Shown: positions 16,816-25,467 of the stretch, piece after piece
How the letters are laid out: every line of letters starts with the position of its first letter
Numbering within the stretch: position 1 is the first letter of the stretch
Origin: Streptomyces angustmyceticus
GTDB taxonomy: Bacteria > Actinomycetota > Actinomycetes > Streptomycetales > Streptomycetaceae
Direction of reading: 5' to 3'
NCBI RefSeq assembly: GCF_019933235.1
Contig: NZ_CP082945.1
Location: 1,426,001 to 1,490,000, forward strand
DNA length: 64,000 bases
Notes under the pieces: model-generated
Database searches by the model: none
What the model saw: the letters and a program-made list of their open reading frames with translations, nothing else
What the model was told of the DNA's origin: nothing
Position numbers and translations under genes: made by a program

Positions 16816-18129
16816 ATGAGCAGGGACCGAATCCGTATCGCGGGGGCCGATGTCGCCGTCGTGGGCGGCAGTATCGCGGGGTGCGCCACGGCGCTGGCCG
16901 CCCACCGGGGCGGCGCGGGCCGGGTCACCGTCTTCGAACGCACCGCCGGGCACCTCGCGGACCGCGGGGTCGGCCTCGCGGTGCACAACGCCCGGTACGC
17001 CGAACTCGCGTCCGCCGGGTATCTGGACACCGGCATGCCGTGGGTGCAGCTGACCACCCGTCGCTGGTACGTCCGCGACGGCGCCGCTCCGCTCGGCCGC
17101 GAGATCGGGACGCTGCCCTTTCCGTTCCGCTCGTACTGCTGGGGGCCGCTCTGGCGGGAGTTACGGCGGCGGCTGCCCGAGGAGACCGTCTTCCGGCCGG
17201 GGGTGCGGGTGGACGCGGTCGCCGAGACGGCGGACGGCGCCACCCTCCGCCTCGACGGCGCCGACGACGGGGGCGAGAGCGCCGCGGGCCACGGCGAGCG
17301 GTACGGTCCCGGCTCCGGCAGCGGCCGCCGCAGCGAGCACTTCGACCTGGTCATCGGCGCCGACGGCTATCGCTCGGTGGTCCGCGAGGCCGCGTTTCCC
17401 GGCGTGCGGCCCGACTACGCGGGCTATCTCGCCTGGCGCGGCGCGGTCCCGGCCGAGCGGCTGACGGAACTCCGCTTCCCCGGCCTGCCGGCCGGCCCCT
17501 GGGCCGAAGAGGACTGCGTCTACGGCGTCTTCGACGGCGGCCATGTCATCATCTACCGCATCCCGGACGGCGCGGGGGGCCACCGCGCGAACTGGGTCCT
17601 GTACACCGCCCCGCCCGCCGGTCTCGACCTGGGCCTCGACACCCCCACCAGCCTGCCGCCCGGCACCCTCACGGACGCCCTGCACGCCCATTTCGCCTAC
17701 GTCACCGACGAGCTGCTGCCGCCCTACTGGGGCGGGCTGATGCGGCTGACGCCACGTCACGAGCTGTTCATCCAGCCGATGTACGACTTCACCGCGGCGC
17801 GCTACACCGCGGGCCGGCTGCTGCTCGCGGGCGACGCGGCCACCGTCGCCCGCCCGCACACCGGCGCCGGCGCGGTCAAGGCGCTGCAGGACGCCGCGGC
17901 CCTGGAGGCCGCGCTGCGCGCCACGCCGGAGCGGCCCGACGCGGCGGCCGGGTACGGCGCCGAGCGCGGCGCGGCCGGCCGGACGATGGTCGAGCTGGGG
18001 CGGCGGCTGGGCCGGTTCCTGGTCCAGGACACCCCGGACTGGCGGACGCTGGACCAGGCCGGGCTGACGGCCGCCTGGGCCGCGGCCGACGGCTCGGGCT
18101 CCTTCGGCGGCCGGGAGCTGAAGAGCTGA
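16816..18129 (+). CDS. FAD-dependent monooxygenase (aromatic hydroxylase type)
   Basis: A 437-residue class A flavin monooxygenase. The FAD/NADPH signatures are in order: VAVVGGSIAGCATALAAH near residue 15, the DG motif in LVIGADGYRSVVRE, and the GD motif in LLLAGDAATVARPHTGAGAVKALQDA. It would hydroxylate or epoxidise an unknown aromatic or polyketide-like substrate using NAD(P)H and oxygen. AGGGGG precedes the ATG. Leucine 116 is encoded by TTA (17161-17163), so translation should depend on the bldA tRNA and be favoured late in development. It stands alone, closed by a strong hairpin. Confidence 0.92.
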   Translation: MSRDRIRIAGADVAVVGGSIAGCATALAAHRGGAGRVTVFERTAGHLADRGVGLAVHNARYAELASAGYLDTGMPWVQLTTRRWYVRDGAAPLGREIGTLPFPFRSYCWGPLWRELRRRLPEETVFRPGVRVDAVAETADGATLRLDGADDGGESAAGHGERYGPGSGSGRRSEHFDLVIGADGYRSVVREAAFPGVRPDYAGYLAWRGAVPAERLTELRFPGLPAGPWAEEDCVYGVFDGGHVIIYRIPDGAGGHRANWVLYTAPPAGLDLGLDTPTSLPPGTLTDALHAHFAYVTDELLPPYWGGLMRLTPRHELFIQPMYDFTAARYTAGRLLLAGDAATVARPHTGAGAVKALQDAAALEAALRATPERPDAAAGYGAERGAAGRTMVELGRRLGRFLVQDTPDWRTLDQAGLTAAWAAADGSGSFGGRELKS

Positions 18130-18139
18130 CGCCGCGGGA

Positions 18140-18188
18140 CACCGCGCACCGCGCTCCGCCGGCCGGCGGGGCCGGCCGGTGCGCGGTG
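18140..18188. terminator. Terminator after the FAD monooxygenase
   Basis: Perfect 12-bp outer arms CACCGCGCACCG (18140-18151) and CGGTGCGCGGTG (18177-18188) enclose a second GGCCGG/CCGGCC stem. The structure starts 11 bases after the stop codon. Confidence 0.82.
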
Positions 18189-18358
18189 CGACGCCCGGCT
18201 GCCGCGCCGCACCGCCGTGCAGGACAATGGAACGCCGGGGCCGCCGCGCCGCACGCCCCCGGTGACCAGGGCGGCGGCCTGCGCACCACGGGCTCCGGCC
18301 CGCCACACGGACAGCACCGGGACCGGGCACGGCCCGGTGCGGACGGGACTGATCAGAC

Positions 18359-19219
18359 ATGGGACGGGTCACCGAGCGACGCCGCGTCATCCGCATCCGC
18401 GACGGTGCCGTGAGCACCCGCCCGGACACCCTCGTCGCCGAGGAACCGCTGGAGATCCGGCTCGGCGGCAAACCGCTCGCGATCACCATGCGCACGCCGG
18501 GCGACGACTTCGCGCTCGCCGCCGGCTTCCTGGTCAGCGAGGGCGTCCTGGCGAGCGCCGACGACCTGGCGAACATCGTCTACTGCGCGGGGGCGACCGC
18601 GGACGGCGAGAACACCTACAACGTCGTGGACGTCCGGCTCGCCGACGGGGTCCCGGTCCCGGACATCACCCTGGAGCGCAACGTCTATACGTCGTCGTCG
18701 TGCGGGCTGTGCGGCAAGGCGAGCCTGGACGCGGTGCGCACCACCACCCGCTGGCCCCTGGACGCCTCCCCCGCCGCCCCGTTCCGTATCGAGCCGGCGA
18801 CGCTCGCCGCCCTGCCCGACCGGCTGCGGGCCGCACAGCGGGTGTTCGAACGGACCGGGGGGCTGCACGCCGCGGCACTGTTCACGACGGACGGCGAGCT
18901 GCTCGACATCCGGGAGGACGTGGGGCGGCACAACGCTGTGGACAAGATCGTCGGCCGGGCGCTGCAACAGGGGCGGCTGCCGCTGTCGTCGAGCGTGCTG
19001 ATGGTCTCCGGCCGGGCGTCGTTCGAGCTGGCGCAGAAGGCCGTGATGGCGGGCGTGCCCGTGCTGGCCGCGGTCTCGGCGCCCTCCTCGCTCGCGGTCG
19101 ATCTGGCGGCCGAGACCGGGCTGACGCTGGTCGGGTTCCTGCGCGGCTCCTCGATGAACGTGTACGCGGGCGAGCACCGTCTCGCCCTGCCGGCCGAGGC
19201 CGCCACCCCCACGGGCTGA
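18359..19219 (+). CDS. fdhD: Formate dehydrogenase accessory sulfurtransferase FdhD
   Basis: A 286-residue FdhD protein. FdhD accepts sulfur from a cysteine desulfurase and passes it to the molybdenum cofactor of formate dehydrogenase. The sulfur-carrying CxxC motif is present in SSSCGLCGK (Cys115 and Cys118). Also present are LAAGFLVSEGVL, the DVGRHNAVDKIVG block and the SVLMVSGRASFELAQKA stretch that binds the cofactor. The N-terminal MGRVTERRRVIRIRDG leader is normal for actinobacterial FdhD. No formate dehydrogenase gene lies in the window. Confidence 0.97.
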   Translation: MGRVTERRRVIRIRDGAVSTRPDTLVAEEPLEIRLGGKPLAITMRTPGDDFALAAGFLVSEGVLASADDLANIVYCAGATADGENTYNVVDVRLADGVPVPDITLERNVYTSSSCGLCGKASLDAVRTTTRWPLDASPAAPFRIEPATLAALPDRLRAAQRVFERTGGLHAAALFTTDGELLDIREDVGRHNAVDKIVGRALQQGRLPLSSSVLMVSGRASFELAQKAVMAGVPVLAAVSAPSSLAVDLAAETGLTLVGFLRGSSMNVYAGEHRLALPAEAATPTG

Positions 19220-19273
19220 GGCCGCGTACGGGCGCACGGGCCGGCGCGGCGGCCGCCCCTCCCCGCCCGTGGC

Positions 19274-19717
19274 TCACCCCTCCGGCAGCGCGATCCGGGT
19301 CAGCAGCGCGACCAACTGCTCGCGTTCGGCGGGGGTGAGGTCCGCGGTCAGCTCCGCGTTGGCCTCGTCGCCGAGCTGCTGGGTGCGGCGCAGCCGCCGG
19401 CGGCCGTCGGCGGAGATCTCGACGGCGTTCTTGCGCCGGTCCCGGGGGTCGGGGGTGCGGGTCACCAGCCCGTCCCGCTGGAGGTCGTTGACGATGGCGA
19501 CCATGTCCTTGGGGTCGATGCGCAGCGTCCGGCCGAGCTCCGCCTGGGAGACCGGGCCGAGTTCGCCGACGGCCGACAGCACGGCGTGGTGCATCATCCG
19601 CATGCCTTCGGCGGCGAGGGCGTCGGCGACCAGGCGGTGACCGCGGGCGGCGGCGCGGCCCAGCAGCCAGCTGGGGAGCGCGCGGATCCGGCTGGGGGCG
19701 TACGGGGTGTCGGCCAT
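19274..19717 (-). CDS. MarR-family transcriptional regulator
   Basis: A 147-residue winged-helix regulator. MRMMHHAVLSAVGELGPVSQAELGRTLRIDPKDMVAIVNDL is the helix-turn-helix, and GLVTRTPDPRDRRKNAVEIS is the beta wing with the family's D-x-R-D-R-R signature. The ATG at 19717 begins the conserved part; an in-frame ATG at 19765 would run through the repeats in the promoter region and is rejected. It is divergent from a quinone oxidoreductase gene, the usual arrangement for MarR proteins that sense phenolic or oxidative stress and repress both genes. The ligand is unknown. Confidence 0.94.
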   Translation of the reverse strand: MADTPYAPSRIRALPSWLLGRAAARGHRLVADALAAEGMRMMHHAVLSAVGELGPVSQAELGRTLRIDPKDMVAIVNDLQRDGLVTRTPDPRDRRKNAVEISADGRRRLRRTQQLGDEANAELTADLTPAEREQLVALLTRIALPEG

Positions 19718-19734
19718 GGGGCCACCGTACCCAG

Positions 19735-19806
19735 AAAACCATTGGCAGGCCCTACGAAAAACCATTGGCGCACCCCATGAATATCGCTATTGTTGGTGTA
19801 CCCAAC
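19735..19806. promoter_or_regulatory. MarR/oxidoreductase divergent control region
   Basis: Two direct repeats AAAACCATTGGC lie at 19735-19746 and 19758-19769, 23 bp apart. The second overlaps a -35 hexamer TTGGCG (19765-19770), which is 17 bp from a -10 hexamer TATTGT (19788-19793) reading towards the oxidoreductase gene. A dyad GTTGG-5-CCAAC follows at 19792-19806, over the start of transcription. Binding by the adjacent MarR protein is inferred. Confidence 0.6.
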
Positions 19807-19854
19807 GAAGCCCGGCCGGCGCGTGCCGTCCGGCGATCCCGGAGGTGTCCGCCC

Positions 19855-20796
19855 ATGCGCCGAGTCCGTTTCCACACCTACGGCGGCCCCGAGGTCCTGC
19901 GCGTCGAGGAGGCCGGGGCGCCGGTGCCAGGCCCCGGCGACCTGCTGGTGCGCACGGACGCGATCGGCGTCACGCTGCCGTGCGTACGGCGGGTGCGCGG
20001 GGACGGCAGGGGCGGCGGCGATCCGCTGCCCGCCACACCCGGCGGCGAGATCGCCGGCACGGTCGTCGCGCTCGGCCCGGACGTCACCGGCTTCGCCCCC
20101 GGCGACCGCGTCACCTCGCTCACCCTCACCGGCTCCTACGCCGAACTCGCCCTGGCACCCGCCTTCCTGGCGAGCCGGATTCCGGACGACGCCGGTGCCG
20201 TGGAGGCGGTGGCGCTGGTGCGCGGCGGCCAGGTCGCGCTCGCCGCGCTCAGCACCGCGGCGCCGCGGGGCGCCGAGTCCGTACTGATCACCGGCGCGGC
20301 GAGCGCCACCGGGCACCTCGCCGTCCAACTCGCCAAGCTCCAGGGGGTGCCGCGGGTGGTGGCCGCGGTCGGCTCGGCCGCCAAGGCGGAGTTCCTGTAC
20401 GGGCTGGGGGCCGACGAAGTAGTGGTCTACGACCAGGAGTCCTGGGGCGCGCCGGTCGATGTCGTCCTGGACGGCGTCGGCGGCGACCTGCTGCCGCGCG
20501 CGCTGGCCGCAGTGGCTCCCGGCGGCCGGCTGATCTTCTTCAACTCCGGTGGCGGGACGGTCCCGGCGCACGAGCTGCTGGCGGGCGCCAAGACCATCAC
20601 GGGCCTGACGATGCGCCGCTTCTCCACCGTCCACCGGGAGCGGCACGAGCAGCACCGGGCGCGGCTGTGGGAGCTGTCCCGGGCCGGCCGGCTGCGGGCC
20701 GCGGTGCACGCCGAACTCCCCCTGGCCGAGGCCGCGAAGGCGCACGAGATCATCGAGGCCAGGGCCAACCTCGGCAAGGTGGTGCTGCGGCCGTGA
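19855..20796 (+). CDS. Zinc-independent quinone oxidoreductase (MDR superfamily)
   Basis: A 313-residue NADPH:quinone reductase-like enzyme of the medium-chain dehydrogenase/reductase family. The N-terminal GroES-like part (MRRVRFHTYGGPEVLRVEEAGAP) and GDLLVRTDAIGV are typical. Cofactor binding is marked by SVLITGAASATGHLAVQLAK, close to the usual AAGGVG motif, and the C-terminus by AHEIIEARANLGKVVL. Cys/His zinc ligands are absent. GGAGG lies nine bases before the ATG, which makes this start better than an in-frame one at 19765. It is divergent from MarR and probably derepressed by quinones or electrophiles. Confidence 0.92.
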   Translation: MRRVRFHTYGGPEVLRVEEAGAPVPGPGDLLVRTDAIGVTLPCVRRVRGDGRGGGDPLPATPGGEIAGTVVALGPDVTGFAPGDRVTSLTLTGSYAELALAPAFLASRIPDDAGAVEAVALVRGGQVALAALSTAAPRGAESVLITGAASATGHLAVQLAKLQGVPRVVAAVGSAAKAEFLYGLGADEVVVYDQESWGAPVDVVLDGVGGDLLPRALAAVAPGGRLIFFNSGGGTVPAHELLAGAKTITGLTMRRFSTVHRERHEQHRARLWELSRAGRLRAAVHAELPLAEAAKAHEIIEARANLGKVVLRP

Positions 20797-20941
20797 GGCA
20801 CGGTGGCCGTCGGCGGCATCGGCGGCGCACCCGTCCCACCGGGCACTCCCGGCCCTCGCACCGCACGGGCGCTCCCGGCACGGCGCCTGCGGGCCGGGAG
20901 AGTGAATTACGCCCGCGGCACGGAGAACCGCCGCACGCTCC

Positions 20942-20970
20942 TTGTCGCGGTCCGCACGCGGCAGTAGCTT
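20942..20970 (+). promoter_or_regulatory. Probable promoter of the sialidase gene
   Basis: A -35 hexamer TTGTCG (20942-20947), a 17-bp spacer and a -10 hexamer TAGCTT (20965-20970) match the HrdB-type consensus of Streptomyces and lie 73 bp before the chosen start. Confidence 0.5.
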
Positions 20971-21042
20971 CCGTCGCGATGCACATAGGACGTGGGATGT
21001 CCTGATGACCCGACGCCGATGCCTCGAAGGGCAGGCCGGACC

Positions 21043-23016
21043 ATGACGTCAGCTCTCCGCGCACACCCCAGCCGCCGCAGCAGACCCCGGCGACCGCGCG
21101 CCGCGGCCCTGCTCGCCGCACTGGCCGCCACCGCCCTCGCCCTCCTGCCGACCGCTCCCGCGCAGGCCGCGCCTGACGGGGCGTCGGGCCGTACCCGTGC
21201 CGCCGCGACGGCGTCCCCCGCAGGGGGCTTCGACCAGCAGATCCTCTTCAAGTCCTCCCAGGAACAGGGCTACTCCTGCTTCCGTATACCGGCCGTCGTG
21301 CGGTCCGTACGCGGCACCCTGCTCGCGTTCGCCGAGGGCCGGCGGCACGACTGCGGCGACGCGGGCGACATCGACCTCGTCCTCAAGCGCTCCACCGACG
21401 GCGGCCGGACCTGGGGCCCGCTCCAGGTCGTCAACCACGGCGACGGCGACACCCACGGCAACCCGGCGCCGATCGTGGACCGCCGCACCGGCCGGATCGT
21501 GCTCGCCGAGACCTACAACAAGGGCCGCGCCGACGGCCTCAACTGCGATGTCCCCTGCGATCGCACCCCGCACCTCCAGTACAGCGACGACGACGGCGCG
21601 ACCTGGTCCGCGCCCCGGGACCTGACCGCCGCCCTCCGCCCCCCGCGGTGGAACTCCTGGTACGCCACCGGGCCCGTGCACGGCATCCAGCTCACCCGCG
21701 GACGGCATGCGGGCCGGCTGGTCTTCGGCATCAACGCCGAGAGCTACGCGGGAGGCCGGGTCACCGCCAACCACGCCGCCCTGGTCCACAGCGACGACGG
21801 CGGCGCCACCTGGCGGGTCGGCGCGCTGGACACCTGGCCCGTCGCCGCAGCGGGCACGTTCCGTCAGAAGCCCTCGGAGATGACGCTCCTGGAACGCTCC
21901 GACGGCACGCTCTACGTCAACGGGCGGGAACAGGACGGCACCGACCTCGGCCACCGCACCGCCGCGGTCAGCCGCGACGGCGGCGCCTCCTTCGCCGCGC
22001 CGTTCCGCGCCCTGCCCGACCTCTACTCCCCGATGGTGCAGGGCTCGGCGCTGCGGCTGGCGCACCCGCGCGCCGGCCGCGGCCGCACCCTGTTCGCGGC
22101 GCCCGCCGACCCCGACCGGCGCCGGACCATGACCATCCGCTCCTCCTGGGACGAGGGCCGCACTTGGGAGGGCGTCGACCGGGGCGCCCGGGTCACCACC
22201 GACTGGTCCGGCTATTCGGACCTGGTCGCCGTCTCCGACGACGTCACCGGCCTGCTGTACGAGGGCGGCGCGGTCGACGCCCGGGACGAGATCCGTTTCG
22301 CGCGCTTCACCGAGGACTGGCTCGGCCCGCGCCGCGGTCCGGACCCCACCACCCGCGACGCCGCCCCCGGCGCCCGGCCGGCCCTCGTCCTGGGCGGCGC
22401 CCGGACCACCGCAGGACGCTTCGGGCAGGCACTGTCCTTCGACGGCACGGACGACGCGGTACGCCTCCCCTTCCGCCGCTCCCTTCCCCTGGGCACCCAC
22501 GACTTCACCTGCAGCCTGTGGTTCCGCTACGACGCCGCCACGGGCGAACAGCCGCTGTTGTGGATGGGCGGGGTGGGCGCCAGGGCCCCGCAGGTCGCGG
22601 TGGAGGGCGACCCCGGACACCACCGGATCACCGCCCGCCTCACCGCCGTCGACGGCGCCGCCCCGGCCGCCACCGCGCAGGCCGTCACCCACGACGGCTA
22701 CAACGACGGCGGCTGGCACCATCTCGCGCTGCGCCGTACGGGCGGCCGGCTGCTGCTCACCGTGGACGGCGGCGAGACCGGTGTCGTCCCCGATGTCCCG
22801 GGATCGGTGAGCCAGGGCTCGGTCTTCGGCGTGCACCTGGGCCAGCGGCCCGACAGCCGCGCCCAGTTCACCGGCGCGCTGGACGAGGTCCGCGTCTACC
22901 GGCGGGCCCTGACCGACGCCGAACTGGCCGAAGTCCGCAGTGACAACGCCCCGGTGCGCGCCCCGCTGGTCCTGGGGCTGGCGCTGGACCGGGTGCGCGG
23001 GGCCGCGCGGAGCTGA
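21043..23016 (+). CDS. Secreted exo-alpha-sialidase with LamG-like C-terminal domain
   Basis: A 657-residue exported enzyme. Residues 1-40 are a signal peptide (Arg-rich start, long Ala/Leu stretch, APAQAAP cleavage region). The sialidase propeller carries the FRIP motif (CFRIPAVV) and five Asp boxes, including RSTDGGRTW, YSDDDGATW, HSDDGGATW and SSWDEGRTW. Beyond about residue 430 a concanavalin/LamG-type domain (FDGTDDAVRLPF, GGWHHLALRRTGG, GALDEVRVYRRAL) probably binds glycans. It would release terminal sialic acid outside the cell. Of three in-frame ATGs, 21043 best fits a signal peptide, with AAGGGCAGG upstream. Confidence 0.94.
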   Translation: MTSALRAHPSRRSRPRRPRAAALLAALAATALALLPTAPAQAAPDGASGRTRAAATASPAGGFDQQILFKSSQEQGYSCFRIPAVVRSVRGTLLAFAEGRRHDCGDAGDIDLVLKRSTDGGRTWGPLQVVNHGDGDTHGNPAPIVDRRTGRIVLAETYNKGRADGLNCDVPCDRTPHLQYSDDDGATWSAPRDLTAALRPPRWNSWYATGPVHGIQLTRGRHAGRLVFGINAESYAGGRVTANHAALVHSDDGGATWRVGALDTWPVAAAGTFRQKPSEMTLLERSDGTLYVNGREQDGTDLGHRTAAVSRDGGASFAAPFRALPDLYSPMVQGSALRLAHPRAGRGRTLFAAPADPDRRRTMTIRSSWDEGRTWEGVDRGARVTTDWSGYSDLVAVSDDVTGLLYEGGAVDARDEIRFARFTEDWLGPRRGPDPTTRDAAPGARPALVLGGARTTAGRFGQALSFDGTDDAVRLPFRRSLPLGTHDFTCSLWFRYDAATGEQPLLWMGGVGARAPQVAVEGDPGHHRITARLTAVDGAAPAATAQAVTHDGYNDGGWHHLALRRTGGRLLLTVDGGETGVVPDVPGSVSQGSVFGVHLGQRPDSRAQFTGALDEVRVYRRALTDAELAEVRSDNAPVRAPLVLGLALDRVRGAARS

Positions 23017-23032
23017 GCCGACGCGCCGCCCC

Positions 23033-23062
23033 GGCCCGCCCGGCCCGCGCGCCGGGCGGGCC
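23033..23062. terminator. Bidirectional terminator
   Basis: A perfect 12-bp stem GGCCCGCCCGGC / GCCGGGCGGGCC with a 6-base loop separates the convergent sialidase and transporter genes. Its right arm touches the transporter stop codon. Confidence 0.85.
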
Positions 23063-24127
23063 TCAGCCCCGCGTCCCGCCCACCCCGGCCTCGGCCTCGC
23101 GCCCCGCACCGGCCGCGGCCCCCGCCGGTGCGGCTGCCGTCCCGGCCGCCGGACGGGCGGTGGCGGCGTAGCGCTTCGCCAGCACCGCACACACCATCAA
23201 CTGCATCTGGTGGAAGAGCATCAGCGGCAGCACCGCCAGACCGGCCTGCGCGCCGAACAGCACACTGGCCATCGGCAGTCCGGTCGCCAGACTCTTCTTG
23301 GAACCGGCGAAGGTGATCGCGATGCGGTCCTCGCGGGGGAAACCGAGCCGCTTCGCGCCGTACGAGGTGACGGTCAGCATCACCGCGAGCAGCACGGCCT
23401 CCACCCCCAGCAGGCCCAGCAGCCGCGGGGCCGAGACCTGGTGCCAGATGCCCTCGACCATGCCGGCGCTGAAAGCCGTGTAGACCACGAGCAGTATCGA
23501 GCCGCGGTCCACCGTGCCGAGGGCCTTCCTGTGGCGGACCAGGAAGCCGCCGACCCACCGGCGCAGCAGTTGCCCGGCCGCGAACGGCACCAGCAGCCGG
23601 CAGACGATCGACAGCAGCGCGTCGGCCGAGAAGCCACCGCCGCTCCCGTGCAGGACGAGGCCCGCCAGCAGCGGTGTGGCGACGATGCCGACGAGGCTGG
23701 AGAACGACCCCGCGCAGATCGCCGCCGCGACATTGCCGCGGGCCAGGGAGGTGAAGGCGATCGAGGACTGGATCGTCGACGGCACCAGGCACAGGAACAG
23801 CAGCCCGGTGTGGAGGGCGGGCGGCAGGACGGCGGGGACCAGGGCGCGCGCGGCCAGTCCGAGCACCGGGAAGAGCACGAAGGTGCAGGCCAGGACGGTG
23901 AGATGGAGCCGCCAGTGGCGCAGCCCGGCCATCGCCTCGCGGGTGGAGAGCCGGGCGCCGTAGAGGAAGAAGAGCAGCGCGACGGCGCCGGTGGAGGTGC
24001 TCTCGGCGACGGTGGCGGCCGGGCCGCGGGCGGGCAGCACGGCGGCCAGGGCGACCGTGCCCACCAGCGCCAGGACATAGCCGTCCACGAGCAGCCAGGA
24101 GGGAAGCTTCGGCAGAGGGCGGCGCAT
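23063..24127 (-). CDS. SBF-like (bile acid:sodium symporter family) transporter
   Basis: A 354-residue membrane protein with about ten hydrophobic segments, beginning LPSWLLVDGYVLALVGTVAL. It matches the SBF-like group (PF13593): LLFFLYGARLSTREAMAGLRHWRLH, FLCLVPSTIQSSIAFTSLARGNVAAAICAGSFSSL and ITFAGSKKSLATGLPMASVLF are the conserved sodium- and substrate-site helices. The last 35 residues are an Ala/Gly-rich cytoplasmic tail. The substrate is uncertain; family members move organic anions. The gene is divergent from a LysR regulator, which is likely to control it. Confidence 0.9.
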   Translation of the reverse strand: MRRPLPKLPSWLLVDGYVLALVGTVALAAVLPARGPAATVAESTSTGAVALLFFLYGARLSTREAMAGLRHWRLHLTVLACTFVLFPVLGLAARALVPAVLPPALHTGLLFLCLVPSTIQSSIAFTSLARGNVAAAICAGSFSSLVGIVATPLLAGLVLHGSGGGFSADALLSIVCRLLVPFAAGQLLRRWVGGFLVRHRKALGTVDRGSILLVVYTAFSAGMVEGIWHQVSAPRLLGLLGVEAVLLAVMLTVTSYGAKRLGFPREDRIAITFAGSKKSLATGLPMASVLFGAQAGLAVLPLMLFHQMQLMVCAVLAKRYAATARPAAGTAAAPAGAAAGAGREAEAGVGGTRG

Positions 24128-24314
24128 GGTCTCTCTTCGGTCGTTCGACGGCTCCCGTACGGGTGGCACGGCCACGGGCCCTCCAGGGTGCCGCGCCCAC
24201 CGGAAATCGGGAAACCCTCTTACCGTGGTCACTGTTATTCCGTTTCGCGATGCCCGGCAGCTGGGGGTGCACGGGGAGGGCGGCAGCGGACGACAGCACC
24301 CGAGCGGAGGGCCC

Positions 24315-25178
24315 GTGTTCGACCCCGCGCAGTTGCGCACCTTTCTCGCCGTGGCGCAGACCCTGAGCTTCACCCAGGCCGCGCACCGGCTCGGGCTGCG
24401 GCAGTCGACCGTGAGCCAGCACGTGCGGAAGCTGGAGGACGCCGCCGGGCGCCGGCTGTTCGCCCGGGACACCCATGCCGTGGAGCTGACCGAGGACGGC
24501 GAGGCCATGCTCGGTTTCGCCCGCACGATCCTGGAGGCGAACGAGCGGGCCGCGGGCTTCTTCGCGGGCACCCGGCTGCGCGGCAGGCTGCGCTTCGGCG
24601 CCTCGGAGGACTTCGTGCTGACCCGGATGCCGGAGGTCCTGGAGGAGTTCCGCCGGGAGCACCCCGAGGTCGACCTGGAGCTGACGGTCGAGCTGTCGGG
24701 GACCCTGCACGAGCTGCTGGCGGCCGGGCGGCTCGATCTCGTCCTCGCCAAGAGGCGCCCGGACGAGGCGCGCGGCCGGCTGGTGTGGCGCGACCGGCTG
24801 GTGTGGGTGGGTGCCCAGCGGCTGCGCCTCGATCCGCGGCGCCCGGTCCCGCTGGTCGTCTACCCGCCGCCCGCGCTCACCCGCGCCCGCGCGCTGGAGA
24901 CGCTGGAGCGGGCGGGCCGGGAATGGCGTATCACCTGCACCAGCGGAAGCCTCAACGGACTGATCGCCGCAACTCGGGCAGGTCTGGGCGTCATGGCACA
25001 TACGAGGGGCATGATCCCGCCAGGTCTGGTCCGGATTTCCTCCCGTGCGGGCCTGCCGGAACTCGGCGGAGTGGAGTTCGTCCTGCTCCACGGGCGGGCC
25101 GAACGCGCCGCACGGGGCCCGGCGGAGGCGCTGGCCGACGCGATCCTGGCGGGCGGCGACCGGCTGCAGATCCCCTAG
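24315..25178 (+). CDS. LysR-family transcriptional regulator
   Basis: A 287-residue LysR regulator. The N-terminal helix-turn-helix LRTFLAVAQTLSFTQAAHRLGLRQSTVSQHVRKLEDAAGRRLF (residues 6-48) is canonical. The remainder is the periplasmic-binding-protein-like effector domain starting at GRLRFGASEDF. The start is a GTG at 24315 with GGAGG only four bases upstream. It is divergent from the SBF-like transporter across 187 bp, so co-regulation of that transporter in response to its substrate is the simplest reading. The effector is unknown. Confidence 0.94.
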   Translation: MFDPAQLRTFLAVAQTLSFTQAAHRLGLRQSTVSQHVRKLEDAAGRRLFARDTHAVELTEDGEAMLGFARTILEANERAAGFFAGTRLRGRLRFGASEDFVLTRMPEVLEEFRREHPEVDLELTVELSGTLHELLAAGRLDLVLAKRRPDEARGRLVWRDRLVWVGAQRLRLDPRRPVPLVVYPPPALTRARALETLERAGREWRITCTSGSLNGLIAATRAGLGVMAHTRGMIPPGLVRISSRAGLPELGGVEFVLLHGRAERAARGPAEALADAILAGGDRLQIP

Positions 25179-25467
25179 GAGCACGCCCTTGATCCACCGG
25201 AAAAGCCGCTGGCCGCGGGCTCCGCGCCGGGGCCGGCCGGCGCGTTCAGTGCCAGGTGCAGAGATTTGGTGCAGATATGGTCCCGGCGTCGTGATCGTCC
25301 GGCGGCGAACCGGCTGGATCATGTCCAAGCTTCTCCGAAGTAACCCGATTTCGGCGCTTGGCCAGATCCCGTGCGGCCCGATTCACGACGTGGTACGGCT
25401 CTGCCGGATGCCGTCACGGTGGGGTACGGTCGCGGCCTTGTGAGCAACACCACGAGGAGCTGGGTCA

